Source: Acholoe squamosa (Eukaryota; Annelida; Polychaeta; Phyllodocida; Polynoidae). From it: a stretch of DNA of 64,000 nt. The stretch spans positions 2,163,207-2,227,206 of the forward strand of contig OX439036.1 of NCBI GenBank assembly GCA_949317995.1, written 5' to 3'. The first letter of the stretch is position 1. Every line of letters starts with the position of its first letter. A model generated the notes under the pieces. That model was not told the DNA's origin. It made no database searches and worked only from the letters and a program-made list of their open reading frames with translations. Below are positions 34,621-50,700 of this stretch, in pieces. A program made the position numbers and the translations under genes.

Positions 34621-35726
34621 GACTAAGGGACAGAGATGTAGGAAGTAGGCACACATAGAGATGGGCAGTGAGGGGGGATGGTAGACTTAGGGACAGAGAT
34701 GTAGGAAGTAGGCACACATAGAGGTGGGCAGTGAGGGGGGATGGTGGACTTAGGGACAGAGATGTAGGAAGTAGGCACACATAGAGATGGGAAGTAAGGG
34801 GGAATGGTGGACTTAGGGACAGAGATGTAGGAAGTATGCACACATAGAGATGGGCAGTGAGGGGGGATGGTAGACTTAGGGACAGAGATGTAGGAAGTAG
34901 GCACACATAGAGATGGGCAGTGACGGGGGGTGGTAGACTTAGGGACAGAGATGTAGGAAGTAGACACACATAGAGATGGGCAGTGAGGGGGAATGGTGGA
35001 CTTAGGGACTGAGATGTAGGAAGTAGGCACATATAGAGATGGGCAGAGAGGGGGAATGGTAGACTTAGGGACAGAGATGTAGGAAGTAGGCACACATAGA
35101 GATGGGCAGTGAGGGGGGATGGTAGACTTACGGACAGAGATGTAGGAAGTAGGCATACATAGAGATGGGCAGTGAGGAGGGATGGTAGACTTAGGGACTG
35201 AGATGTAGGAAGTAGACACATAGAGATGGGCAGTGAGGGGAATGGTGGACTTAGGGACTGAGACGTAGGAAGTAGGCACACATAGAGATGGGCAGTGAGG
35301 GGGGATGGTAGACTTAGGGACAGAGATGTAGGAAGTAGGCACACATAGAGATGGGCAGTGAGGGGGGGTGGTGGACTTAGGGACAGAGATGTAGGAAGTA
35401 GGCACACATAGAGATGGGCAGTGAGGGGGGATGGTAGACTTACGGACAGAGATGTAGGAAGTAGGGACACATAGAGATGGGCAGTGAGGGGGAATGGTGG
35501 ACTTAGGGACAGTGATGTAGGAAGTAGGCACACATAGAGATGGGAAGTAAGGGGGAATGGTGGACTTAGGGACAGAGATGTAGGAAGAAGGCACACATAG
35601 AGATGGGCAGTGAGGGGGAATGGTTGTCTTAGGGACAGAGATGTAGGAAGTAGGCACACATAGAGATGGGCAGTGAGGGGAATGGTGGACTTAGGGACAG
35701 AGATGTAGGAAGTAGGCACACATAGA

Positions 35727-38700
35727 GATCGGCATGGAGGGGGGATGGTGGACTTAGGGACAGAGATGTAGGAAGTAGGCACACATAGAGATGGGCAGTG
35801 AGGGGGATGGTGGACTTAGGGACTGAGGTGTAGGAAGTAGGCACACATAGAGATGGGCAGTGAGGGGGGATGGTAGACTTAGGGACAGAGATGTAGGAAG
35901 TAGGCACACATAGAGATGGGTAGTGAGCGGGGTGGTGGACTAAGGGACAGAGATGTAGGAAGTATACACACATAGAGATGGGCAGTGAGGAGGGATGGTA
36001 GACTTAGGGACTGAGATGTAGGAAGTAGACACATAGAGATGGGCAGTGAGGGGAATGGTGGACTTAGGGACTAAGATGTAGGAAGTAGGCACACATAGAG
36101 ATGGGCAGTGAGGGGGGATGGTAGACTTAGGGACAGAGATGTAGGAAGTAGGCACACATAGAGATGGGCAGTGAGGGGGGGTGGTGGACTTAGGGACAGA
36201 GATGTAGGAAGTAGGCACACATAGAGATGGGCAGTGAGGGGGAATGGTGGACTTAGGGACAGAGATGTAGGAAGTAGGCACACATAGAGATGGGCAGTGA
36301 GGGGGGATGGTGGACTTAGGGACAGAGATGTAGGAAGTAGACACACATAGAGATGGGCAGTGAGGGGGAAAAGTGGACTTAGGGACAGAGATGTAGGAAG
36401 TAGACACACATAGAGATGGGCAGTGGGGGTAGATGGTAGACTTAGGGACAGAGATGTAGGAAGTAGGCACACATAGAGATGGGCAGTGAGGGGGGATGGT
36501 AGACTTAGGGACAGAGATGCAGGAAGTAGACACACATAGAGATGGGCAGTGAGGGGGAATGGTAGACTTAGGGACTGAGATGTAGGAAGTAGGCACACAT
36601 AGAGATGGGCAGTGAGGGGGAATGGTGGACTTAGGGACAGAGATGTAGGAAGTAGGCATACATAGAGATGGGCAGTGAGGGGGGATGGTAGACTTAGGGA
36701 CTGAGATGTAGGAAGTAGGCACACATAGAGATGGGCAGTGAGGGGGAATGGTAGACTTAGGGACTGAGATGTAGGAAGTAGGCACACATAGAGATGGGCA
36801 GTGAGGGGGAATGGTGGACTTAGGGACAGAGATGTAGGAAGTAGGGACACATAGAGATGGGCAGTGAGGGGGAATGGTGGACTTAGGGACAGAGATGTAG
36901 GAAGTAGGCACACATAGAGATGGGCAGTGAGGGGGAATGGTGGACTTAGGGACTGAGATGTAGGAAGTAGGCACACATAGAGATGGGCAGAGAGGGGGAA
37001 TGGTGGACTTAGGGACAGAGATGTAGGAAGTAGGCACACATAAAGATGGGCAGTGAGGGGGGATGGTAGACTTACGGACAGAGATGTAGGAAGTAGGCAT
37101 ACATAGAGATGGGCAGTGAGGGGGGATGGTAGACTTAGGGACTGAGATGTAGGAAGTAGGCACACATAGAGATGGGCAGTGAGGGGGAATGGTGGACTTA
37201 GGGACAGAGATGTAGGAAGTAGGCACACATAGAGATGGGAAGTAAGGGGGAATGGTTGTCTTAGGGACAGAGATGTAGGAAGTAGGCACACATAGAGATG
37301 GGCAGTGAGGGGAATGGTGGACTTAGGGACAGAGATGTAGGAAGTAGGCACACATAGAGATCGGCATGGAGGGGGGATGGTGGACTTAGGGACAGAGATG
37401 TAGGAAGTAGGCACACATAGAGATGGGCAGTGAGGGGGATGGTGGACTTAGGGACTGAGGTGTAGGAAGTAGGCACACATAGAGATGGGCAGTGAGGGGG
37501 GACGGTAGACTTAGGGACAGAGATGTAGGAAGTAGGCACACATAGAGATGGGCAGTGAGGGGGAAAAGTGGACTTAGGGACAGAGATGTAGGAAGTAGAC
37601 ACACATAGAGATGGGCAGTGGGGGTAGATGGTAGACTTAGGGACAGAGATGTAGGAAGTAGGCACACATAGAGATGGGCAGTGAGGGGGGATGGTAGACT
37701 TAGGGACAGAGATGCAGGAAGTAGACACACATAGAGATGGGCAGTGAGGGGGAATGGTAGACTTAGGGACTGAGATGTAGGAAGTAGGCACACATAGAGA
37801 TGGGCAGTGAGGGGGAATGGTGGACTTAGGGACAGAGATGTAGGAAGTAGGCATACATAGAGATGGGCAGTGAGGGGGGATGGTAGACTTAGGGACTGAG
37901 ATGTAGGAAGTAGGCACACATAGAGATGGGCAGTGAGGGGGAATGGTAGACTTAGGGACTGAGATGTAGGAAGTAGGCACACATAGAGATGGGCAGTGAG
38001 GGGGAATGGTGGACTTAGGGACAGAGATGTAGGAAGTAGGGACACATAGAGATGGGCAGTGAGGGGGAATGGTGGACTTAGGGACAGAGATGTAGGAAGT
38101 AGGCACACATAGAGATGGGCAGTGAGGGGGAATGGTGGACTTAGGGACTGAGATGTAGGAAGTAGGCACACATAGAGATGGGCAGAGAGGGGGAATGGTG
38201 GACTTAGGGACAGAGATGTAGGAAGTAGGCACACATAAAGATGGGCAGTGAGGGGGGATGGTAGACTTACGGACAGAGATGTAGGAAGTAGGCATACATA
38301 GAGATGGGCAGTGAGGGGGGATGGTAGACTTAGGGACTGAGATGTAGGAAGTAGGCACACATAGAGATGGGCAGTGAGGGGGAATGGTGGACTTAGGGAC
38401 AGAGATGTAGGAAGTAGGCACACATAGAGATGGAAAGTAAGGGGGAATGGTTGTCTTAGGGACAGAGATGTAGGAAGTAGGCACACATAGAGATGGGCAG
38501 TGAGGGGAATGGTGGACTTAGGGACAGAGATGTAGGAAGTAGGCACACATAGAGATCGGCATGGAGGGGGGATGGTGGACTTAGGGACAGAGATGTAGGA
38601 AGTAGGCACACATAGAGATGGGCAGTGAGGGGGATGGTGGACTTAGGGACTGAGGTGTAGGAAGTAGGCACACATAGAGATGGGCAGTGAGGGGGGACGG

Positions 38701-41700
38701 TAGACTTAGGGACAGAGATGTAGGAAGTAGGCACACATAGAGATGGGCAGTGAGGGGGGATGGTGGACTTAGGGACAGAGATGTAGGAAGTAGACACACA
38801 TAGAGATGGGCAGTGAGGGGGAAAAGTGGACTTAGGGACAGAGATGTAGGAAGTAGACACACATAGAGATGGGCAGTGGGGGTAGATGGTAGACTTAGGG
38901 ACAGAGATGTAGGAAGTAGGCACACATAGAGATGGGCAGTGAGGGGGGATGGTAGACTTAGGGACAGAGATGCAGGAAGTAGACACACATAGAGATGGGC
39001 AGTGAGGGGGAATGGTAGACTTAGGGACTGAGATGTAGGAAGTAGGCACACATAGAGATGGGCAGTGAGGGGGAATGGTGGACTTAGGGACAGAGATGTA
39101 GGAAGTAGGAATACATAGAGATGGGCAGTGAGCGGGGTGGTGGACTAAGGGACAGAGATGTAGGAAGTATACACACATAGAGATGGGCAGTGAGGAGGGA
39201 TGGTAGACTTAGGGACTGAGATGTAGGAAGTAGACACATAGAGATGGGCAGTGAGGGGAATGGTGGACTTAGGGACTGAGACGTAGGAAGTAGGCACACA
39301 TAGAGATGGGCAGTGAGGGGGGATGGTAGACTTAGGGACAGAGATGTAGGAAGTAGGCACACATAGAGATGGGCAGTGAGGGGGGGTGGTGGACTTAGGG
39401 ACAGAGATGTAGGAAGTAGGCACACATAGAGATGGGCAGTGAGGGGGAATGGTGGACTTAGGGACAGAGATGTAGGAAGTAGGCACACATAGAGATGGGC
39501 AGTGAGGGGGGATGGTGGACTTAGGGACAGAGATGTAGGAAGTAGACACACATAGAGATGGGCAGTGAGGGGGAAAAGTGGACTTAGGGACAGAGATGTA
39601 GGAAGTAGACACACATAGAGATGGGCAGTGGGGGTAGATGGTAGACTTAGGGACAGAGATGTAGGAAGTAGGCACACATAGAGATGGGCAGTGAGGGGGG
39701 ATGGTAGACTTAGGGACTGAGATGTAGGAAGTAGGCACACATAGAGATGGGCAGTGAGGGGGAATGGTGGACTTAGGGACAGAGATGTAGGAAGTAGGCA
39801 CACATAGAGATGGGCAGTGAGGGGGGATGGTAGACTTAGGGACAGAGATGTAGGAAGTAGGCACACATAGAGATGGGCAGTGAGGGGGGATGGTAGACTT
39901 ACGGACAGAGATGTAGGAAGTAGGGACACATAGAGATGGGCAGTGAGGGGGAATGGTGGACTTAGGGACAGTGATGTAGGAAGTAGGCACACATAGAGAT
40001 GGGAAGTAAGGGGGAATGGTGGACTTAGGGACAGAGATGTAGGAAGAAGGCACACATAGAGATGGGCAGTGAGGGGGAATGGTTGTCTTAGGGACAGAGA
40101 TGTAGGAAGTAGGCACACATAGAGATGGGCAGTGAGGGGAATGGTGGACTTAGGGACAGAGATGTAGGAAGTAGGCACACATAGAGATCGGCATGGAGGG
40201 GGGATGGTGGACTTAGGGACAGAGATGTAGGAAGTAGGCACACATAGAGATGGGCAGTGAGGGGGATGGTGGACTTAGGGATTGAGGTGTAGGAAGTAGG
40301 CACACATAGAGATGGGCAGTGAGGGGGGATGGTAGACTTAGGGACAGAGATGTAGGAAGTAGGCACACATAGAGATGGGTAGTGAGCGGGGTGGTGGACT
40401 AAGGGACAGAGATGTAGGAAGTATACACACATAGAGATGGGCAGTGAGGAGGGATGGTAGACTTAGGGACTGAGATGTAGGAAGTAGACACATAGAGATG
40501 GGCAGTGAGAGGAATGGTGGACTTAGGGACTAAGATGTAGGAAGTAGGCACACATAGAGATGGGCAGTGAGGGGGGATGGTAGACTTAGGGACAGAGATG
40601 TAGGAAGTAGGCACACATAGAGATGGGCAGTGAGGGGGGGTGGTGGACTTAGGGACAGAGATGTAGGAAGTAGGCACACATAGAGATGGGCAGTGAGGGG
40701 GAATGGTGGACTTAGGGACAGAGATGTAGGAAGTAGGCACACATAGAGATGGGCAGTGAGGGGGGATGGTGGACTTAGGGACAGAGATGTAGGAAGTAGA
40801 CACACATAGAGATGGGCAGTGAGGGGGAAAAGTGGACTTAGGGACAGAGATGTAGGAAGTAGACACACATAGAGATGGGCAGTGGGGGTAGATGGTAGAC
40901 TTAGGGACAGAGATGTAGGAAGTAGGCACACATAGAGATGGGCAGTGAGGGGGGGTGGTGGACTTAGGGACAGAGATGTAGGAAGTAGGCACACATAGAG
41001 ATGGGCAGTGAGGGGGGATGGTAGACTTACGGACAGAGATGTAGGAAGTAGGGACACATAGAGATGGGCAGTGAGGGGGAATGGTGGACTTAGGGACAGT
41101 GATGTAGGAAGTAGGCACACATAGAGATGGGAAGTAAGGGGGAATGGTGGACTTAGGGACAGAGATGTAGGAAGAAGGCACACATAGAGATGGGCAGTGA
41201 GGGGGAATGGTTGTCTTAGGGACAGAGATGTAGGAAGTAGGCACACATAGAGATGGGCAGTGAGGGGAATGGTGGACTTAGGGACAGAGATGTAGGAAGT
41301 AGGCACACATAGAGATCGGCATGGAGGGGGGATGGTGGACTTAGGGACAGAGATGTAGGAAGTAGGCACACATAGAGATGGGCAGTGAGGGGGATGGTGG
41401 ACTTAGGGACTGAGGTGTAGGAAGTAGGCACACATAGAGATGGGCAGTGAGAGGGGATGGTAGACTTAGGGACAGAGATGTAGGAAGTAGGCACACATAG
41501 AGATGGGTAGTGAGCGGGGTGGTGGACTAAGGGACAGAGATGTAGGAAGTATACACACATAGAGATGGGCAGTAAGGAGGGATGGTAGACTTAGGGACTG
41601 AGATGTAGGAAGTAGACACATAGAGATGGGCAGTGAGGGGAATGGTGGACTTAGGGACTAAGATGTAGGAAGTAGGCACACATAGAGATGGGCAGTGAGG

Positions 41701-44700
41701 GGGGATGGTAGACTTAGGGACAGAGATGTAGGAAGTAGGCACACATAGAGATGGGCAGTGAGGGGGGGTGGTGGACTTAGGGACAGAGATGTAGGAAGTA
41801 GGCACACATAGAGATGGGCAGTGAGGGGGAATGGTGGACTTAGGGACAGAGATGTAGGAAGTAGGCACACATAGAGATGGGCAGTGAGGGGGGATGGTGG
41901 ACTTAGGGACAGAGATGTAGGAAGTAGACACACATAGAGATGGGCAGTGAGGGGGAAAAGTGGACTTAGGGACAGAGATGTAGGAAGTAGACACACATAG
42001 AGATGGGCAGTGGGGGTAGATGGTAGACTTAGGGACAGAGATGTAGGAAGTAGGCACACATAGAGATGGGCAGTGAGGGGGGATGGTAGACTTAGGGACA
42101 GAGATGCAGGAAGTAGACACACATAGAGATGGGCAGTGAGGGGGAATGGTAGACTTAGGGACTGAGATGTAGGAAGTAGGCACACATAGAGATGGGCAGT
42201 GAGGGGGAATGGTGGACTTAGGGACAGAGATGTAGGAAGTAGGCATACATAGAGATGGGCAGTGAGGGGGGATGGTAGACTTAGGGACTGAGATGTAGGA
42301 AGTAGGCACACATAGAGATAGGCAGTGAGGGGGAATGGTAGACTTAGGGACTGAGATGTAGGAAGTAGGCACACATAGAGATGGGCAGTGAGGGGGAATG
42401 GTGGACTTAGGGACAGAGATGTAGGAAGTAGGGACACATAGAGATGGGCAGTGAGGGGGAATGGTGGACTTAGGGACAGAGATGTAGGAAGTAGGCACAC
42501 ATAGAGATGGGCAGTGAGGGGGAATGGTGGACTTAGGGACTGAGATGTAGGAAGTAGGCACACATAGAGATGGGCAGAGAGGGGGAATGGTGGACTTAGG
42601 GACAGAGATGTAGGAAGTAGGCACACATAAAGATGGGCAGTGAGGGGGGATGGTAGACTTACGGACAGAGATGTAGGAAGTAGGCATACATAGAGATGGG
42701 CAGTGAGGGGGGATGGTAGACTTAGGGACTGAGATGTAGGAAGTAGGCACACATAGAGATGGGCAGTGAGGGGGAATGGTGGACTTAGGGACAGAGATGT
42801 AGGAAGTAGGCACACATAGAGATGGGAAGTAAGGGGGAATGGTTGTCTTAGGGACAGAGATGTAGGAAGTAGGCACACATAGAGATGGGCAGTGAGGGGA
42901 ATGGTGGACTTAGGGACAGAGATGTAGGAAGTAGGCACACATAGAGATCGGCATGGAGGGGGGATGGTGGACTTAGGGACAGAGATGTAGGAAGTAGGCA
43001 CACATAGAGATGGGCAGTGAGGGGGATGGTGGACTTAGGGACTGAGGTGTAGGAAGTAGGCACACATAGAGATGGGCAGTGAGGGGGGACGGTAGACTTA
43101 GGGACAGAGATGTAGGAAGTAGGCACACATAGAGATGGGCAGTGAGGGGGAAAAGTGGACTTAGGGACAGAGATGTAGGAAGTAGACACACATAGAGATG
43201 GGCAGTGGGGGTAGATGGTAGACTTAGGGACAGAGATGTAGGAAGTAGGCACACATAGAGATGGGCAGTGAGGGGGGATGGTAGACTTAGGGACAGAGAT
43301 GCAGGAAGTAGACACACATAGAGATGGGCAGTGAGGGGGAATGGTAGACTTAGGGACTGAGATGTAGGAAGTAGGCACACATAGAGATGGGCAGTGAGGG
43401 GGAATGGTGGACTTAGGGACAGAGATGTAGGAAGTAGGCATACATAGAGATGGGCAGTGAGGGGGGATGGTAGACTTAGGGACTGAGATGTAGGAAGTAG
43501 GCACACATAGAGATGGGCAGTGAGGGGGAATGGTAGACTTAGGGACTGAGATGTAGGAAGTAGGCACACATAGAGATGGGCAGTGAGGGGGAATGGTGGA
43601 CTTAGGGACAGAGATGTAGGAAGTAGGGACACATAGAGATGGGCAGTGAGGGGGAATGGTGGACTTAGGGACAGAGATGTAGGAAGTAGGCACACATAGA
43701 GATGGGCAGTGAGGGGGAATGGTGGACTTAGGGACTGAGATGTAGGAAGTAGGCACACATAGAGATGGGCAGAGAGGGGGAATGGTGGACTTAGGGACAG
43801 AGATGTAGGAAGTAGGCACACATAAAGATGGGCAGTGAGGGGGGATGGTAGACTTACGGACAGAGATGTAGGAAGTAGGCATACATAGAGATGGGCAGTG
43901 AGGGGGGATGGTAGACTTAGGGACTGAGATGTAGGAAGTAGGCACACATAGAGATGGGCAGTGAGGGGGAATGGTGGACTTAGGGACAGAGATGTAGGAA
44001 GTAGGCACACATAGAGATGGAAAGTAAGGGGGAATGGTTGTCTTAGGGACAGAGATGTAGGAAGTAGGCACACATAGAGATGGGCAGTGAGGGGAATGGT
44101 GGACTTAGGGACAGAGATGTAGGAAGTAGGCACACATAGAGATCGGCATGGAGGGGGGATGGTGGACTTAGGGACAGAGATGTAGGAAGTAGGCACACAT
44201 AGAGATGGGCAGTGAGGGGGATGGTGGACTTAGGGACTGAGGTGTAGGAAGTAGGCACACATAGAGATGGGCAGTGAGGGGGGACGGTAGACTTAGGGAC
44301 AGAGATGTAGGAAGTAGGCACACATAGAGATGGGCAGTGAGGGGGGATGGTGGACTTAGGGACAGAGATGTAGGAAGTAGACACACATAGAGATGGGCAG
44401 TGAGGGGGAAAAGTGGACTTAGGGACAGAGATGTAGGAAGTAGACACACATAGAGATGGGCAGTGGGGGTAGATGGCAGACTTAGGGACAGAGATGTAGG
44501 AAGTAGGCACACATAGAGATGGGCAGTGAGGGGGGATGGTAGACTTAGGGACAGAGATGCAGGAAGTAGACACACATAGAGATGGGCAGTGAGGGGGAAT
44601 GGTAGACTTAGGGACTGAGATGTAGGAAGTAGGCACACATAGAGATGGGCAGTGAGGGGGAATGGTGGACTTAGGGACAGAGATGTAGGAAGTAGGAATA

Positions 44701-47700
44701 CATAGAGATGGGCAGTGAGCGGGGTGGTGGACTAAGGGACAGAGATGTAGGAAGTATACACACTAGAGATGGGCAGTGAGGAGGGATGGTAGACTTAGGG
44801 ACTGAGATGTAGGAAGTAGACACATAGAGATGGGCAGTGAGGGGAATGGTGGACTTAGGGACTGAGACGTAGGAAGTAGGCACACATAGAGATGGGCAGT
44901 GAGGGGGGATGGTAGACTTAGGGACAGAGATGTAGGAAGTAGGCACACATAGAGATGGGCAGTGAGGGGGGGTGGTGGACTTAGGGACAGAGATGTAGGA
45001 AGTAGGCACACATAGAGATGGGCAGTGAGGGGGAATGGTGGACTTAGGGACAGAGATGTAGGAAGTAGGCACACATAGAGATGGGCAGTGAGGGGGGATG
45101 GTGGACTTAGGGACAGAGATGTAGGAAGTAGACACACATAGAGATGGGCAGTGAGGGGGAAAAGTGGACTTAGGGACAGAGATGTAGGAAGTAGACACAC
45201 ATAGAGATGGGCAGTGGGGGTAGATGGTAGACTTAGGGACAGAGATGTAGGAAGTAGGCACACATAGAGATGGGCAGTGAGGGGGGATGGTAGACTTAGG
45301 GACTGAGATGTAGGAAGTAGGCACACATAGAGATGGGCAGTGAGGGGGAATGGTGGACTTAGGGACAGAGATGTAGGAAGTAGGCACACATAGAGATGGG
45401 CAGTGAGGGGGGATGGTAGACTTAGGGACAGAGATGTAGGAAGTAGGCACACATAGAGATGGGCAGTGAGGGGGGATGGTAGACTTACGGACAGAGATGT
45501 AGGAAGTAGGGACACATAGAGATGGGCAGTGAGGGGGAATGGTGGACTTAGGGACAGTGATGTAGGAAGTAGGCACACATAGAGATGGGAAGTAAGGGGG
45601 AATGGTGGACTTAGGGACAGAGATGTAGGAAGAAGGCACACATAGAGATGGGCAGTGAGGGGGAATGGTTGTCTTAGGGACAGAGATGTAGGAAGTAGGC
45701 ACACATAGAGATGGGCAGTGAGGGGAATGGTGGACTTAGGGACAGAGATGTAGGAAGTAGGCACACATAGAGATCGGCATGGAGGGGGGATGGTGGACTT
45801 AGGGACAGAGATGTAGGAAGTAGGCACACATAGAGATGGGCAGTGAGGGGGATGGTGGACTTAGGGATTGAGGTGTAGGAAGTAGGCACACATAGAGATG
45901 GGCAGTGAGGGGGGATGGTAGACTTAGGGACAGAGATGTAGGAAGTAGGCACACATAGAGATGGGTAGTGAGCGGGGTGGTGGACTAAGGGACAGAGATG
46001 TAGGAAGTATACACACATAGAGATGGGCAGTGAGGAGGGATGGTAGACTTAGGGACTGAGATGTAGGAAGTAGACACATAGAGATGGGCAGTGAGAGGAA
46101 TGGTGGACTTAGGGACTAAGATGTAGGAAGTAGGCACACATAGAGATGGGCAGTGAGGGGGGATGGTAGACTTAGGGACAGAGATGTAGGAAGTAGGCAC
46201 ACATAGAGATGGGCAGTGAGGGGGGGTGGTGGACTTAGGGACAGAGATGTAGGAAGTAGGCACACATAGAGATGGGCAGTGAGGGGGAATGGTGGACTTA
46301 GGGACAGAGATGTAGGAAGTAGGCACACATAGAGATGGGCAGTGAGGGGGGATGGTGGACTTAAGGACAGAGATGTAGGAAGTAGACACACATAGAGATG
46401 GGCAGTGAGGGGGAAAAGTGGACTTAGGGACAGAGATGTAGGAAGTAGACACACATAGAGATGGGCAGTGGGGGTAGATGGTAGACTTAGGGACAGAGAT
46501 GTAGGAAGTAGGCACACATAGAGATGGGCAGTGAGGGGGGATGGTAGACTTAGGGACAGAGATGCAGGAAGTAGACACACATAGAGATGGGCAGTGAGGG
46601 GGAATGGTAGACTTAGGGACTGAGATGTAGGAAGTAGGCACACATAGAGATGGGCAGTGAGGGGGAATGGTGGACTTAGGGACAGAGATGTAGGAAGTAG
46701 GCATACATAGAGATGGGCAGTGAGGGGGGATGGTAGACTTAGGGTCTGAGATGTAGGAAGTAGGCACACATAGAGATGGGCAGTGAGGGGGAATGGTAGA
46801 CTTAGGGACTGAGATGTAGGAAGTAGGCACACATAGAAATGGGCAGTGAGGGGGAATGGTGGACTTAGGGACAGAGATGTAGGAAGTAGGGACACATAGA
46901 GATGGGCAGTGAGGGGGAATGGTGGACTTAGGGACAGAGATGTAGGAAGTAGGCACACATAGAGATGGGCAGTGAGGGGGAATGGTGGACTTAGGGACTG
47001 AGATGTAGGAAGTAGGCACACATAGAGATGGGCAGAGAGGGGGAATGGTGGACTTAGGGACAGAGATGTAGGAAGTAGGCACACATAAAGATGGGCAGTG
47101 AGGGGGGATGGTAGACTTACGGACAGAGATGTAGGAAGTAGGCATACATAGAGATGGGCAGTGAGGGGGGATGGTAGACTTAGGGACTGAGATGTAGGAA
47201 GTAGGCACACATAGAGATGGGCAGTGAGGGGGAATGGTGGACTTAGGGACAGAGATGTAGGAAGTAGGCACACATAGAGATGGGAAGTAAGGGGGAATGG
47301 TTGTCTTAGGGACAGAGATGTAGGAAGTAGGCACACATAGAGATGGGCAGTGAGGGGAATGGTGGACTTAGGGACAGAGATGTAGGAAGTAGGCACACAT
47401 AGAGATCGGCATGGAGGGGGGATGGTGGACTTAGGGACAGAGATGTAGGAAGTAGGCACACATAGAGATGGGCAGTGAGGGGGATGGTGGACTTAGGGAC
47501 TGAGGTGTAGGAAGTAGGCACACATAGAGATGGGCAGTGAGGGGGGACGGTAGACTTAGGGACAGAGATGTAGGAAGTAGGCACACATAGAGATGGGCAG
47601 TGAGGGGGAAAAGTGGACTTAGGGACAGAGATGTAGGAAGTAGACACACATAGAGATGGGCAGTGGGGGTAGATGGTAGACTTAGGGACAGAGATGTAGG

Positions 47701-50700
47701 AAGTAGGCACACATAGAGATGGGCAGTGAGGGGGGATGGTAGACTTAGGGACAGAGATGCAGGAAGTAGACACACATAGAGATGGGCAGTGAGGGGGAAT
47801 GGTAGACTTAGGGACTGAGATGTAGGAAGTAGGCACACATAGAGATGGGCAGTGAGGGGGAATGGTGGACTTAGGGACAGAGATGTAGGAAGTAGGCATA
47901 CATAGAGATGGGCAGTGAGGGGGGATGGTAGACTTAGGGACTGAGATGTAGGAAGTAGGCACACATAGAGATGGGCAGTGAGGGGGAATGGTAGACTTAG
48001 GGACTGAGATGTAGGAAGTAGGCACACATAGAGATGGGCAGTGAGGGGGAATGGTGGACTTAGGGACAGAGATGTAGGAAGTAGGGACACATAGAGATGG
48101 GCAGTGAGGGGGAATGGTGGACTTAGGGACAGAGATGTAGGAAGTAGGCACACATAGAGATGGGCAGAGAGGGGGAATGGTGGACTTAGGGACAGAGATG
48201 TAGGAAGTAGGCACACATAAAGATGGGCAGTGAGGGGGGATGGTAGACTTACGGACAGAGATGTAGGAAGTAGGCATACATAGAGATGGGCAGTGAGGGG
48301 GGATGGTAGACTTAGGGACTGAGATGTAGGAAGTAGGCACACATAGAGATGGGCAGTGAGGGGGAATGGTGGACTTAGGGACAGAGATGTAGGAAGTAGG
48401 CACACATAGAGATGGGCAGTGAGGGGGGATGGTAGACTTAGGGACAGAGATGTAGGAAGTAGGGACACATAGAGATGGGCAGTGAGGGGGAATGGTGGAC
48501 TTAGGGACAGAGATGTAGGAAGTAGGCACACATAGAGATGGGAAGTAAGGGGGAATGGTTGTCTTAGGGACAGAGATGTAGGAAGTAGGCACACATAGAG
48601 ATGGGCAGTGAGGGGAATGGTGGACTTAGGGACAGAGATGTAGGAAGTAGGCACACATAGAGATCGGCATGGAGGGGGGATGGTGGACTTAGGGACAGAG
48701 ATGTAGGAAGTAGGCACACATAGAGATGGGCAGTGAGGGGGATGGTGGACTTAGGGACTGAGGTGTAGGAAGTAGGCACACATAGAGATGGGCAGTGAGG
48801 GGGGACGGTAGACTTAGGGACAGAGATGTAGGAAGTAGGCACACATAGAGATGGGCAGTGAGGGGGGATGGTGGACTTAGGGACAGAGATGTAGGAAGTA
48901 GACACACATAGAGATGGGCAGTGAGGGGGAAAAGTGGACTTAGGGACAGAGATGTAGGAAGTAGACACACATAGAGATGGGCAGTGGGGGTAGATGGTAG
49001 ACTTAGGGACAGAGATGTAGGAAGTAGGCACACATAGAGATGGGCAGTGAGGGGGGATGGTAGACTTAGGGACAGAGATGCAGGAAGTAGACACACATAG
49101 AGATGGGCAGTGAGGGGGAATGGTAGACTTAGGGACTGAGATGTAGGAAGTAGGCACACATAGAGATGGGCAGTGAGGGGGAATGGTGGACTTAGGGACA
49201 GAGATGTAGGAAGTAGGCATACATAGAGATGGGCAGTGAGCGGGGTGGTGGACTAAGGGACAGAGATGTAGGAAGTATACACACATAGAGATGGGCAGTG
49301 AGGAGGGATGGTAGACTTAGGGACTGAGATGTAGGAAGTAGACACATAGAGATGGGCAGTGAGGGGAATGGTGGACTTAGGGACTGAGACGTAGGAAGTA
49401 GGCACACATAGAGATGGGCAGTGAGGGGGGATGGTAGACTTAGGGACAGAGATGTAGGAAGTAGGCACACATAGAGATGGGCAGTGAGGGGGGGTGGTGG
49501 ACTTAGGGACAGAGATGTAGGAAGTAGGCACACATAGAGATGGGCAGTGAGGGGGAATGGTGGACTTAGGGACAGAGATGTAGGAAGTAGGCACACATAG
49601 AGATGGGCAGTGAGGGGGGATGGTGGACTTAGGGACAGAGATGTAGGAAGTAGACACACATAGAGATGGGCAGTGAGGGGGAAAAGTGGACTTAGGGACA
49701 GAGATGTAGGAAGTAGACACACATAGAGATGGGCAGTGGGGGTAGATGGTAGACTTAGGGACAGAGATGTAGGAAGTAGGCACACATAGAGATGGGCAGT
49801 GAGGGGGGATGGTAGACTTAGGGACAGAGATGCAGGAAGTAGACACACATAGAGATGGGCAGTGAGGGGGAATGGTAGACTTAGGGACTGAGATGTAGGA
49901 AGTAGGCACACATAGAGATGGGCAGTGAGGGGGAATGGTGGACTTAGGGACAGAGATGTAGGAAGTAGGCATACATAGAGATGGGCAGTGAGGGGGGATG
50001 GTAGACTTAGGGACTGAGATGTAGGAAGTAGGCACACATAGAGATGGGCAGTGAGGGGGAATGGTAGACTTAGGGACTGAGATGTAGGAAGTAGGCACAC
50101 ATAGAGATGGGCAGTGAGGGGGAATGGTGGACTTAGGGACAGAGATGTAGGAAGTAGGGACACATAGAGATGGGCAGTGAGGGGGAATGGTGGACTTAGG
50201 GACAGAGATGTAGGAAGTAGGCACACATAGAGATGGGCAGTGAGGGGGAATGGTGGACTTAGGGACAGAGATGTAGGAAGTAGGCACACATAGAGATCGG
50301 CATGGAGGGGGGATGGTGGACTTAGGGACAGAGATGTAGGAAGTAGGCACACATAGAGATGGGCAGTGAGGGGGATGGTGGACTTAGGGACTGAGGTGTA
50401 GGAAGTAGGCACACATAGAGATGGGCAGTGAGGGGGGACGGTAGACTTAGGGACAGAGATGTAGGAAGTAGGCACACATAGAGATGGGCAGTGAGGGGGA
50501 AAAGTGGACTTAGGGACAGAGATGTAGGAAGTAGACACACATAGAGATGGGCAGTGGGGGTAGATGGTAGACTTAGGGACAGAGATGTAGGAAGTAGGCA
50601 CACATAGAGATGGGCAGTGAGGGGGGATGGTAGACTTAGGGACAGAGATGCAGGAAGTAGACACACATAGAGATGGGCAGTGAGGGGGAATGGTAGACTT